Below are positions 1 to 5,886 of a DNA stretch of 5,886 bases, in pieces. The DNA comes from an uncultured Oscillospiraceae bacterium (lineage in GTDB: Bacteria > Bacillota > Clostridia > UBA1212 > UBA1255). Position 1 is the first letter of the stretch. Every line of letters starts with the position of its first letter. Both the position numbers and the translations under genes were made by a program. A model generated the notes under the pieces. It did no database searches. It was not told where the DNA came from and saw only the letters and a list, made by a program, of their open reading frames with translations. Where the stretch lies: NCBI GenBank assembly GCA_902462635.1, contig CABQCN010000102.1, forward strand, positions 1-5,886, written 5' to 3'.

Positions 1-475
1 GCACGGTTTCTATAAGCACCACCAAAAAAGATAGCATCAGAGAGATGCGCCCGCCGTACATCAGGCGGATAAAAATATCCATCCCGGAGGTATCGGTCCC
101 CAGCCAGTGATCTTTAGAAGGCGGCGCTTTGAACGTCGCCGTACTGATGGAATAATCATAATACGTATAGATCCTGCCATCCGCACCTTTAAAATCAGCT
201 TTCGACAGCATCGAGGTCTCGCGTTCGATCTGAAACACCTGGTTTTGTTCATACCCCCATGTAATGTCCACGATCAGCGGTCCTATAAAGGAAAAAACAA
301 ATACGAACAGAATCATTCCCAGTCCTGCAACGGAAAGTTTGCTGCGGAAGAAACGCTTCGTTACCATCCGTGCAGGGGAAATGACCCGGAAATTTTCTTC
401 CGGCGCCGGTTCCTGCGGGAGGGGGTTCTGCCCATCTTCGGATTCCGCATAATTTTTTATTTTATCATCACGCAT
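1..475 (-). CDS. DppC/OppC-type ABC importer permease, N-terminal 158 residues (cut by window edge)
   Basis: This is the second inner-membrane permease of a peptide/nickel-type ABC importer; with the DppB-type partner it forms the channel fed by the binding protein. Seen: a charged cytoplasmic leader (residues 1-36), then RFFRSKLSVAG, the basic run that precedes the first membrane segment in the OppC_N family, and a membrane segment at about 47-69. A periplasm-facing-type loop follows, then the family hallmark HWLGTDTSGMDIFIRLMYGG (123-142) leading into the second membrane segment. The EAA loop that contacts the ATPase would lie off the left edge. I start at the ATG at 475 because AGGAGG (489-484) is 8 nt away; an in-frame ATG at 481 is only 2 nt from it and would add two residues. 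The gap to the upstream permease is 13 nt and the ribosome binding site overlaps its stop, suggesting translational coupling. Substrate unknown. Confidence 0.93.
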   Translation of the reverse strand, partial: MRDDKIKNYAESEDGQNPLPQEPAPEENFRVISPARMVTKRFFRSKLSVAGLGMILFVFVFSFIGPLIVDITWGYEQNQVFQIERETSMLSKADFKGADGRIYTYYDYSISTATFKAPPSKDHWLGTDTSGMDIFIRLMYGGRISLMLSFLVVLIETV

Positions 476-483
476 CGGCATCT

Positions 484-489
484 CCTCCT
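484..489 (-). promoter_or_regulatory. Ribosome binding site of the DppC-type permease, overlapping the dppB-type stop codon
   Basis: AGGAGG on the minus strand. Its first A is the last base of the upstream gene's TGA stop (491-489). Spacing is 8 nt to the ATG at 475 but only 2 nt to the ATG at 481, so it decides the start in favour of 475. The overlap fits coupled translation of the two permeases. Confidence 0.8.
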
Positions 490-1487
490 CATTTTAATTT
501 GACGCGCGGATCTACTGCGACATAGAGCAGGTCGGAAAGCAGAATACCGAGCACCGATAAAATCGAAAGGAACATGTTATACCCCATAATAAACGGAATA
601 TCGCCGGCCACCGTGGCACGGTACGCCATATATCCGATTCCGGGAATCGCAAATACCGTTTCCAATATCATCATGCCGCCGAACAGCGTCGGAATCATGC
701 CGCCGATCGTCGTCACCAGCGGAATCAGCGTGTTGCGGAATGCGTGTTTATAAATCACCGCATGCTCGCTCAATCCTTTTGCGCGGGCGGTCCGGATATA
801 ATCCGAATGCAATACTTCCAGCATATTCGTCCTGGTAAACCGCATCAGACTGCCGATTCCCAGAATAACGGAAACCAGGAGCGGAAGCACCAGATGCCAA
901 GCCTTGTCCAATAATGCTGCGAATCCCTGTCCCTCCGCAAAAATTTTTGTAGCTGTCGTCAGTCCTTGCAGCGGGAACCATCCTAACTGAATGGAAAACA
1001 AATTCAATACCAGCGCGGAAAGGAAGAAAGATGGAAGCGAAATACCCGCCATCGCCAGGACGGTAGCCGTATAGTCATAGGCACTGTATTGTTTCACGGC
1101 AGCCTTGATTCCCAAGGGGATCGCGATCAGAATTTCAAAAACGTACGAGAGAAACGCCAGCAGAAAAGAAATCCAGACGTATTCCGAGATAACGGCCGTC
1201 ACCGGCTTCCCGTATAAAAAAGAAAATCCCAGATCTCCTGTAAATGCGCCGCCAAGCCATTCGCCGTATCCTTTTAAAATACCGAAAAAACTTTTATCCG
1301 CCAATCCGTAAAGTTCTTTCAGGCGCAGTACTTCCTCCGGCTTCATCGCTCCGCTCTGCACCGAAGCGGCGGTCTGCGTATCGATATAATCCGCCGGCAT
1401 CAGCATCGCAAGCGCATAAATAATCAAAGAAACGCCAAATAGTATCAGGATCCCTAACAGGATCCTCTTGATTATATATCGAACCAT
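489..1487 (-). CDS. DppB/OppB-type ABC importer permease
   Basis: This is a complete 332-residue integral membrane permease of the peptide/nickel ABC importer family (BPD_transp_1), the usual length for DppB/OppB proteins. Seen: the family N-terminus MVRYIIKRILLGILILFGVS, six likely membrane segments (about 7-29, 104-127, 138-165, 197-217, 250-276 and 303-325), and GDLGFSFLYGKPV (84-96), typical of the loop after the first segment. The cytoplasmic EAA loop lies at about 230-252 (YIRTARAKGLSEHAVIYKHA, then FRN) and docks the ATPase. The end VDPRVKLK is the common C-terminus of this family. It lies 91 nt after the binding-protein gene and 13 nt before the second permease. Its ribosome binding site (GGGGTG, 1500-1495) is weaker than the AGGAGG of both neighbouring transporter genes. 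No frameshift or missing motif is seen. Peptide, nickel or other family 5 substrates cannot be distinguished from the permease alone. Confidence 0.96.
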   Translation of the reverse strand: MVRYIIKRILLGILILFGVSLIIYALAMLMPADYIDTQTAASVQSGAMKPEEVLRLKELYGLADKSFFGILKGYGEWLGGAFTGDLGFSFLYGKPVTAVISEYVWISFLLAFLSYVFEILIAIPLGIKAAVKQYSAYDYTATVLAMAGISLPSFFLSALVLNLFSIQLGWFPLQGLTTATKIFAEGQGFAALLDKAWHLVLPLLVSVILGIGSLMRFTRTNMLEVLHSDYIRTARAKGLSEHAVIYKHAFRNTLIPLVTTIGGMIPTLFGGMMILETVFAIPGIGYMAYRATVAGDIPFIMGYNMFLSILSVLGILLSDLLYVAVDPRVKLK

Positions 1488-1494
1488 TCAATTA

Positions 1495-1500
1495 CACCCC
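1495..1500 (-). promoter_or_regulatory. Weak ribosome binding site of the DppB-type permease
   Basis: GGGGTG lies 7 nt before the ATG at 1487. It matches only the GGTG part of the anti-Shine-Dalgarno complement well, unlike the full AGGAGG ahead of the binding protein and the second permease. I infer lower translation of this permease than of the binding protein. Confidence 0.45.
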
Positions 1501-1519
1501 GCTACGCAGCATCAGCGCA

Positions 1520-1567
1520 GGTTCCAGAAAAACCATCGCCGGCATCGAAAATAGGATGGCAGGAACC
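1520..1567 (-). promoter_or_regulatory. Intercistronic stem-loop between binding-protein and permease genes
   Basis: In transcript sense, GGTTCC (1567-1562) pairs with GGAACC (1525-1520). Inside it, CCATC (1559-1555) pairs with GATGG (1537-1533). A 17-nt loop contains the palindrome GCCGGC, and TTTTT follows the inner stem. The inner stem plus U-run resembles a weak intrinsic terminator; the outer stem could act instead as a 3'-end stabiliser of the binding-protein message. In many importer operons such structures keep binding-protein mRNA more abundant than permease mRNA; that role here is inference. The stems are short and no energy was computed. Confidence 0.4.
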
Positions 1568-1578
1568 GGTTTGCTCCG

Positions 1579-4029
1579 TTAATTGAGCTCTATATTCCAG
1601 AGATGTGCGGTCGGGCGCTGGAACGGCGTAACATCCTCTCCGCTCAGAAGCGATTCCGCCTTAATGATATTTTTATCATAAACGAACAGGTCTTTTCTTT
1701 GATAGGCCGGAATCTCGACGGCAAGTCCCGTAGAATATTCCAGCGCCTCTTTATAAATTGCCTTCCGTTCTTCCATATCGAGCGTCGATCTGCCGGCCTT
1801 AATCAGTTCATTGAGCTTCGTAAGCGCCTGTTTCTGATCTTCGGATCCGTTTTCATACAGCCAGTGGAGACCCGTACTCGAAGGCGTCTGGTTGGTTTCA
1901 TCAGAGCACCAGATCTGGAACATATCCGGATCCACGCCGCCTTGGCCCCAAGCCGCCGCCCAGACCTGCAGGCCGGATTCATAGGAAGTACTCAGCTTAT
2001 CGAGGGCATTCTGGTCGGCTTCGATTTCCACTTTTACGCCGATTTTGCCGAGAACCTCCTGCGCTTTCTGGAACACCGATCCCGCCGGGTGATCCTTTGC
2101 ATCCGATGGCAGCGTGAACGTAAAAGACACCTGCTGCCCGGCTTTCTCATGCCCTGCCGGATATTTCATGACATTCGCCGCTGCGTCGTATTCATACCCC
2201 GCTTCGGCAAATAAATTTTTAGAAGTCTCGCCGCTCTCGTCGAACGGGAATAGATTCTCCGGATCGTTCGGATAGGCCCAGTTGACTTTTGTCATCGTCC
2301 TGTAATTAACGCTTCCCAAACCGTTGGGATAAAAGTTGTCGATTGCAAGCTGCACGTTCATCGCATATGCGATGGCTTTCCGTACGCTCCACTCCGGAAC
2401 GGCCTGTGCCTGAATGCCGATATAGCCATAACCGTCGCTGTCTACGAGCGTATATGCTAGCTTTGCATAATCGCCTTCGCCTTTTGTGATATCATTGATG
2501 ATTTCGGCCGATGCAGACGGATCGGAGAAATGCACCGTACCCGTTTTCAATGCGTCAAGTTCTGCTCCGAGGGTAATTACCTGATACCGCAGTGTTTTGA
2601 TCTTCGGCGCACCGAGCAGAAACGTATCGTTTGCCTCATAGGTTACAACATTATCCTTATAACTTACAAACTTATAGGGTCCCGCTCCCATGGGTCTGCT
2701 GTTTTTCGATTTCAAATGGGCCATGAATTCCGGCGTATTCAGCGCTACGCCGTTTTTATTCAAGGTTCCGTTATAGCCATCCGTATAATAATGAAAAGGC
2801 GCGACTTCGATTCCCATCTTAAAAATCGCGGTAGGATCTACGCCGTTGATTACGATTTTCACATATTCCCGTTCCGTACCGTCGTCACACTTCATACTTC
2901 CCGATGTGATGCCTGTGATATCCGGAACGCCGCCTTCCACTTCCTTGCCGCCGACGTTCAGCAAATAAAGATCATGCAGGTAATTATAAATTGTAATGCT
3001 GGGGTCCGCCGCCTGTTCGTTTACCGCGTCTACATTGTACTCATAATCTTTTAAGATCGTTTCCCAATAAATCGCCGCCGTAAGCTGCGTGTCGGATTGG
3101 GAAAGATCATAGGTGTTTCCGGATTTGTCCGTAAATACTTTTGTTTCTTCTTCTAAGGATCCGTATCCCCACATCGCCATGCCGAACGCAACCTTCAGCG
3201 TATCGCTCACTGCAACGTCTTCCAGGGTAAAACCGGGGAAATATTCGGTGCCGATATAAGCAGTGTAATCCGAATAGACATAATGAACAATTGCCTGTGC
3301 AAATTTCGCGCCCGCTTCGTCCAGCAGCGCCCAGAATTCTTTTTGCTGTTCCTGCGTCACGCCGTGGGCCGGCGGATAAGAAAAAGAGCCGTCCTCATTG
3401 GCCGTAATTCCTGCGGCATATATTTTTTCCGCAAGCGCGGTGTATTTTTCACTGACTTCTTTCGTCGTCTGCGTTCTGTATTCCTCCATCCCCTGAATGG
3501 CCATGCTGTAATACGTCGAAGCGCCATCGTACAGCGGATCGCACAGGACATAAATAGAGAACAAGACGTCTTTTGCCGTAACCGGCTTCCCATCGCTGAA
3601 GGTGATGCCATTTTTTAAAATAAACGTATATTCGGACGTAGCATGATCCGTATCTTTATTCTTGATTTCCTGTTTATAGGAATACGCATACGACGCTTCA
3701 TCGATGCCGGCGACCGGTTCTCCGTCTTTATTCGGCACAATCAATTTGAGCTGGGTCAACTCCTCCACAGCGGTGTCATAGGCTGACGTTACAAAAAAAG
3801 GATTTAATTTTCCGTCCAACGTGCCCGTAGACAGCACGAGCGGCTGGGTTGCATTATTTCCCGTTCTGTCTGCCGCTTTAAATCGGTTCGCCGGTACGTC
3901 GGCTTTGACAGATACAGAATCGTTCTCGTTATTTTTGCCGCCGTCCGTTGAAGACGTACATCCCGTCAATACAAACGAGCAGATCAAAAGTACAGAAATA
4001 CAGAGTATCATGATCTTCCTGGCTTTCAT
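1579..4029 (-). CDS. Oversized family 5 solute-binding lipoprotein of a peptide-type ABC importer
   Basis: This lipid-anchored extracellular receptor of 816 residues captures the substrate and delivers it to the permeases encoded downstream. Seen: a signal peptide with a basic start and hydrophobic core ending in lipobox LTGC (lipidated Cys24), then a Ser/Asn/Gly/Asp-rich linker. SBP_bac_5 (family 5) landmarks follow: LKNGITFSDGKPVTAKDV (138-155), MGAGPYKFVSY (447-457), SVRKAIAYAMN (548-558), and the C-terminal KAIYKEALEYSTGLAVEIP (756-774). Typical family members run about 500-600 residues. The surplus is concentrated between roughly residues 165 and 410, where the familiar stretch is widened by apparently helical sequence (details in findings). 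I choose the ATG at 4029 because AGGAGG (4044-4039) is 9 nt away; the in-frame ATG at 4038 abuts it with no spacer. It follows the adhesin-like lipoprotein gene by 24 nt, so both are surely co-transcribed. Ligand unknown; peptides are the default inference. Confidence 0.94.
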   Translation of the reverse strand: MKARKIMILCISVLLICSFVLTGCTSSTDGGKNNENDSVSVKADVPANRFKAADRTGNNATQPLVLSTGTLDGKLNPFFVTSAYDTAVEELTQLKLIVPNKDGEPVAGIDEASYAYSYKQEIKNKDTDHATSEYTFILKNGITFSDGKPVTAKDVLFSIYVLCDPLYDGASTYYSMAIQGMEEYRTQTTKEVSEKYTALAEKIYAAGITANEDGSFSYPPAHGVTQEQQKEFWALLDEAGAKFAQAIVHYVYSDYTAYIGTEYFPGFTLEDVAVSDTLKVAFGMAMWGYGSLEEETKVFTDKSGNTYDLSQSDTQLTAAIYWETILKDYEYNVDAVNEQAADPSITIYNYLHDLYLLNVGGKEVEGGVPDITGITSGSMKCDDGTEREYVKIVINGVDPTAIFKMGIEVAPFHYYTDGYNGTLNKNGVALNTPEFMAHLKSKNSRPMGAGPYKFVSYKDNVVTYEANDTFLLGAPKIKTLRYQVITLGAELDALKTGTVHFSDPSASAEIINDITKGEGDYAKLAYTLVDSDGYGYIGIQAQAVPEWSVRKAIAYAMNVQLAIDNFYPNGLGSVNYRTMTKVNWAYPNDPENLFPFDESGETSKNLFAEAGYEYDAAANVMKYPAGHEKAGQQVSFTFTLPSDAKDHPAGSVFQKAQEVLGKIGVKVEIEADQNALDKLSTSYESGLQVWAAAWGQGGVDPDMFQIWCSDETNQTPSSTGLHWLYENGSEDQKQALTKLNELIKAGRSTLDMEERKAIYKEALEYSTGLAVEIPAYQRKDLFVYDKNIIKAESLLSGEDVTPFQRPTAHLWNIELN

Positions 4030-4038
4030 CTGAATCAT

Positions 4039-4044
4039 CCTCCT
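4039..4044 (-). promoter_or_regulatory. Ribosome binding site of the solute-binding protein
   Basis: A perfect AGGAGG sits immediately next to one ATG (4038) and 9 nt before a second in-frame ATG (4029). A ribosome cannot normally use an ATG with no spacer, so this site moves the start to 4029 and removes three residues from the longest open frame. Confidence 0.8.
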
Positions 4045-4053
4045 ATCAAAAAT

Positions 4054-5559
4054 TTAATCATAAACACCACGTCGCTCTTTTGAAAAAAGCAGCGTATTTA
4101 TTTCTACATTACCGCGCACAGCGATGGTACAATTTTCTGCCGTACAGCCGGCGGCTGTGTTGCCGGAACCCGCGGCAAACAAATCGCCCGCATAGCATAT
4201 GCCCCCGTCGGAAGGTTCGTAAGGAACCGGATCCCCGCCCGTTCCCGTCTTGATTTTGATATCGGTAAAATGGCAATTGGTTACGGCGGTATTCTCCGCA
4301 CGCCCCGCAAGCAGCGCCGCATACAGGGAACCGCTTCCGGCCGTATTGACAGACAGGATGGCATTTTCAATGCGGAGCCCATCGATTTTTGCACCCGAAA
4401 GGCTTTCAAACAAGCCATAGCTGTTTGCCTGATCCACAACCGCTCTTTTGCCGCCCGCGGTCATGGTAAAATTCCGCAGTGCATAACCGTTTCCGTAAAT
4501 CGTTCCGCCGAATGCAGGCGCGGTTTCCAGTACGGTTCCGCCGAAATCGATATCACACGTCAAAATATATCCGTCTGTGCCCGTACCCCCAAGATTGGCA
4601 AAACTGTATTTTGCACCGCTTTTAAAATTCTCCGCGCCGTTCACCCGGATATAGGTTCCGTCTATAAATTTCATGTATAATCGGTCGATGTCGGAATTTT
4701 TGAGATAAGAAAGAATACTGCTTTCAATCAGCGCGTCTTTTGCCGCCCGGATTTCGTTCAGAACGGTTTTCTCGGTAGTCGTCAGGCGGTAACCCGCTTG
4801 TTCGATATAGAAATACGGATTACGTTCCTCCTCGGAATTCTCCGGCTGCGCCTGATCCGCCGTTCCGGATTCCTGTTGAAGCGGTGCGATGTACTCCGGG
4901 AATTTCTGTGAAAGCTTTGCATAAATGGTAACGTTGTTTAATAATAAGTCTTCATGGGAAAGGCCGTCGAATACACATTGCTTTGTACATTCAGGGTCAA
5001 AATAATAAGAAAGCAGCGTCTTTGCCGCAGGCGTATACAGCTTTTCCACAGAAGGAGAAAGCGCCTGCACCGGAGAATCCGCCGTTACGTTTTTTGTAAA
5101 AAGAACTTTTCCGGTATCGGCATCGATATATTGCAGCACGGACTGCGGAATCCATCGCGCATACAGATCAAGATCCTCATAGACCCGGTCCTCGTCAAAA
5201 TCCCAGCGGTCCTCCGCATGAAAAGAATAGCCGGTAACCGTTCCGGTTTCGTCCGCAATATCTTCTTTTGCAGTATACCATCCCGCAAGGATATAGCCTT
5301 CCCGTACGGGTTCGACCAGCATATTGGAACTTCCCGACGGTTTAAAAACATATGAACCCTCCGCATAATAGGTCGTACGTACTTCCTGCAGATTGATCGT
5401 GCCGCCAAGTACATGGTACGTAACCCTGCACGGATATCCGAGATCGGCGGGATCCGCCGCCTTTCCGATTCCCGAACAGGCAGAAAGGAAAATGCAAATC
5501 GCTCCGAAAGCGATCGCCATAAAAACCGCTTTCTTTTTCTGACCTTCTACCGCTTTCAT
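4054..5559 (-). CDS. Surface lipoprotein with InlB_B-like modules and a GLUG/beta-helix-like region
   Basis: This exported, lipid-anchored protein of 501 residues has no recognisable enzyme motif. Seen: a Lys-rich start, a hydrophobic segment and lipobox LSAC (Cys28). An InlB_B/Listeria-Bacteroides repeat module spans about 46-136, with VREGYILAGWYT (85-96) and DLDLYARW (129-136) as hallmarks. A more divergent copy (about 143-216) has YYFDPECTKQC and ends VTIYAKL. A Gln/Glu/Ser linker (about 226-246) follows. From about 318 a GLUG or pectate-lyase-like beta-helix pattern appears: YILTCDIDFGG, then GGTIYGNGYALRNFTM, then YGLF and repeated I-x-x-L/C-x-I/F rungs to about 480. The end lacks a cell-wall anchor, as expected for a lipoprotein. 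The ATG at 5559 is the first possible start, since TGA lies in frame two codons upstream; TGAGG sits 11 nt away. It heads the operon ahead of the binding protein. Such modules occur in adhesins and surface proteins; a role in binding or scaffolding is inference. Confidence 0.9.
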   Translation of the reverse strand: MKAVEGQKKKAVFMAIAFGAICIFLSACSGIGKAADPADLGYPCRVTYHVLGGTINLQEVRTTYYAEGSYVFKPSGSSNMLVEPVREGYILAGWYTAKEDIADETGTVTGYSFHAEDRWDFDEDRVYEDLDLYARWIPQSVLQYIDADTGKVLFTKNVTADSPVQALSPSVEKLYTPAAKTLLSYYFDPECTKQCVFDGLSHEDLLLNNVTIYAKLSQKFPEYIAPLQQESGTADQAQPENSEEERNPYFYIEQAGYRLTTTEKTVLNEIRAAKDALIESSILSYLKNSDIDRLYMKFIDGTYIRVNGAENFKSGAKYSFANLGGTGTDGYILTCDIDFGGTVLETAPAFGGTIYGNGYALRNFTMTAGGKRAVVDQANSYGLFESLSGAKIDGLRIENAILSVNTAGSGSLYAALLAGRAENTAVTNCHFTDIKIKTGTGGDPVPYEPSDGGICYAGDLFAAGSGNTAAGCTAENCTIAVRGNVEINTLLFSKERRGVYD

Positions 5560-5570
5560 ACTTGTTCAAT

Positions 5571-5575
5571 CCTCA
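5571..5575 (-). promoter_or_regulatory. Ribosome binding site of the InlB_B-like lipoprotein
   Basis: TGAGG lies 11 nt before the ATG at 5559, which is a long spacer. An in-frame TGA (5568-5566) rules out any start further upstream, so this remains the best candidate despite the spacing. Confidence 0.5.
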
Positions 5576-5587
5576 GTTCTCTGTCGT

Positions 5588-5627
5588 TTCCGATCGTAAA
5601 TATTATCAGAAAATAAAGTTTACGGAA
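5588..5627 (-). promoter_or_regulatory. Stem-loop at the predicted 5' end of the operon mRNA
   Basis: In transcript sense, TTCC-GTAAA (5627-5619) pairs with TTTAC (5600-5596) and, after a 4-nt GATC bulge (5595-5592), GGAA (5591-5588). That gives nine base pairs around an AT-rich 18-nt loop. The 5' arm begins where the promoter at 5634-5662 would start transcription. Structured 5' ends often protect mRNA or modulate early events; neither role is shown here. It does not match a riboswitch I recognise. Confidence 0.4.
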
Positions 5628-5633
5628 CAATTT

Positions 5634-5662
5634 ATGATATATTTTCCGCGCGGCTTTGTCAA
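5634..5662 (-). promoter_or_regulatory. Housekeeping (sigma-A type) promoter for the lipoprotein-importer operon
   Basis: Perfect -35 TTGACA (5662-5657), a 17-nt spacer, and -10 TATCAT (5639-5634), one mismatch from consensus. The expected start is near 5627, giving an untranslated leader of about 68 nt before the ATG at 5559. The -35 begins only 23 nt after the stop codon of the upstream gene and no strong terminator lies between them, so read-through from that gene is possible. The spacer contains the 8-bp palindrome CCGCGCGG (5653-5646), a possible operator. A second, poorer -10-like GATAAT lies downstream without a good -35. Confidence 0.75.
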
Positions 5663-5685
5663 TGTTTTCTTTTTGTTTGGACTTC

Positions 5686-5886
5686 TTATTGCTTTTTGAT
5701 GTCGTGGTATGCTTTTTGCAGTTCCCGGATCCCCTTATCGAATTTCTCGCGCAGCCGATCCATTCCGGAAAGGTCCTTATTTCCGATCGTATATTTCATA
5801 GCGATGCAATCGTCGAAAAATTTCGTATCCTTGATGACGGATACCGGCACGCCCATCCGCGTCAGATCAACGCAGCGTTCGTATAA
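5686..5886 (-). CDS. C-terminal 66 residues of an unrecognised protein (start beyond right edge)
   Basis: An open frame enters from the right edge and ends at TAA (5688-5686). I do not recognise the family. Seen: a hydrophobic-strand-like stretch MGVPVSVIKD (residues 11-20 of the fragment), then KFFDDCIAMKYTIGNKDLSG, then a strongly charged amphipathic helix running to the C-terminus (MDRLREKFDKGIRELQKAYH, ending DIKKQ). It has no membrane segment or export signal in the visible part, so it is probably cytosolic. The patterned helix and the lack of stops support real coding over the opposite-strand frame across the same bases. It lies on the same strand as the importer operon, 126 nt before the lipoprotein start. 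The intervening promoter suggests it is a separate or only partly linked unit. Confidence 0.72.
   Translation of the reverse strand, partial: LYERCVDLTRMGVPVSVIKDTKFFDDCIAMKYTIGNKDLSGMDRLREKFDKGIRELQKAYHDIKKQ

Noticed and set aside
107..502. 131-residue plus-strand open frame at the left edge
   Set aside because: It runs opposite the DppC-type permease start, whose membrane segment and HWLGTDTSG motif are unmistakable.
1533..1559. Full intrinsic terminator ending the operon after the binding protein
   Set aside because: The stem before the U-run is only about five pairs with a 17-nt loop, and the permeases that follow need a transcript; partial attenuation is the most that can be claimed.
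1603..2214. 203-residue open frame on the plus strand
   Set aside because: It lies wholly opposite the binding-protein gene, is rich in Arg, Phe and Ile as expected for an antisense frame, and shows no domain.
2530..3054. 174-residue plus-strand open frame
   Set aside because: Antisense to the binding-protein gene, with no recognisable motif; the minus-strand frame carries clear family landmarks.
1201..3590. Repeat of accggcttcc in the permease (1201) and binding-protein (3581) genes
   Set aside because: Ten shared bases encoding similar short residue runs (KPVT/GKPVT) within coding sequence; chance and shared codons explain it.
4054..4120. Possible frameshift truncating the beta-helix of the lipoprotein
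   Set aside because: Only 24 nt separate its stop from the next start, and no continuing beta-helix sequence is present in another frame, so there is no lost tail in the window.
5656..5886. Plus-strand open frame running off the right edge
   Set aside because: The minus-strand frame over the same bases has a better amphipathic pattern and a natural stop; the plus-strand frame begins inside the promoter and looks like a shadow.

Overview
This window reads as one minus-strand transcription unit from a Gram-positive anaerobe, most likely a gut-type Clostridia. The clues are moderate base composition, strong AGGAGG-type ribosome binding sites, two lipoprotein signal peptides with Gram-positive lipoboxes (LTGC and LSAC), and an InlB_B (Listeria-Bacteroides) repeat domain on an exported protein. 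The taxonomic call is inference; no rRNA or other marker gene is present.

In the direction of transcription (right to left) the layout is as follows. (1) 5886-5686 is the C-terminal end of a gene I do not recognise. (2) 5662-5560 is a short gap with a near-consensus promoter (TTGACA, 17 nt, TATCAT) and a stem-loop that would form the very 5' end of the mRNA. (3) 5559-4054 encodes a 501-residue surface lipoprotein with one clear and one divergent InlB_B-like module, then a GLUG/beta-helix-like region. (4) 4029-1579 encodes an unusually large (816 residues) family 5 solute-binding lipoprotein. (5) 1578-1488 is a 91-nt gap with a stem-loop and a weak ribosome binding site. (6) 1487-489 encodes a complete DppB/OppB-type permease. 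(7) 475-1 is the first 158 residues of a DppC/OppC-type permease, cut off by the window edge.

Parts 4 to 7 form a classical peptide/nickel-type ABC importer: a lipid-anchored binding protein followed by two membrane permeases. The ATPase genes are absent and, if present, would lie beyond the left edge. The unusual element is the first gene of the unit. A beta-rich, adhesin-like lipoprotein shares the promoter and sits only 24 nt ahead of the binding-protein start, so it is probably a functional partner of the importer. Its role cannot be read from sequence. The substrate is not determined; peptides are the default guess for this family.

There are no RNA genes, mobile elements, CRISPR arrays or long repeats that I can support. 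No stretch longer than 300 bases lacks a gene.
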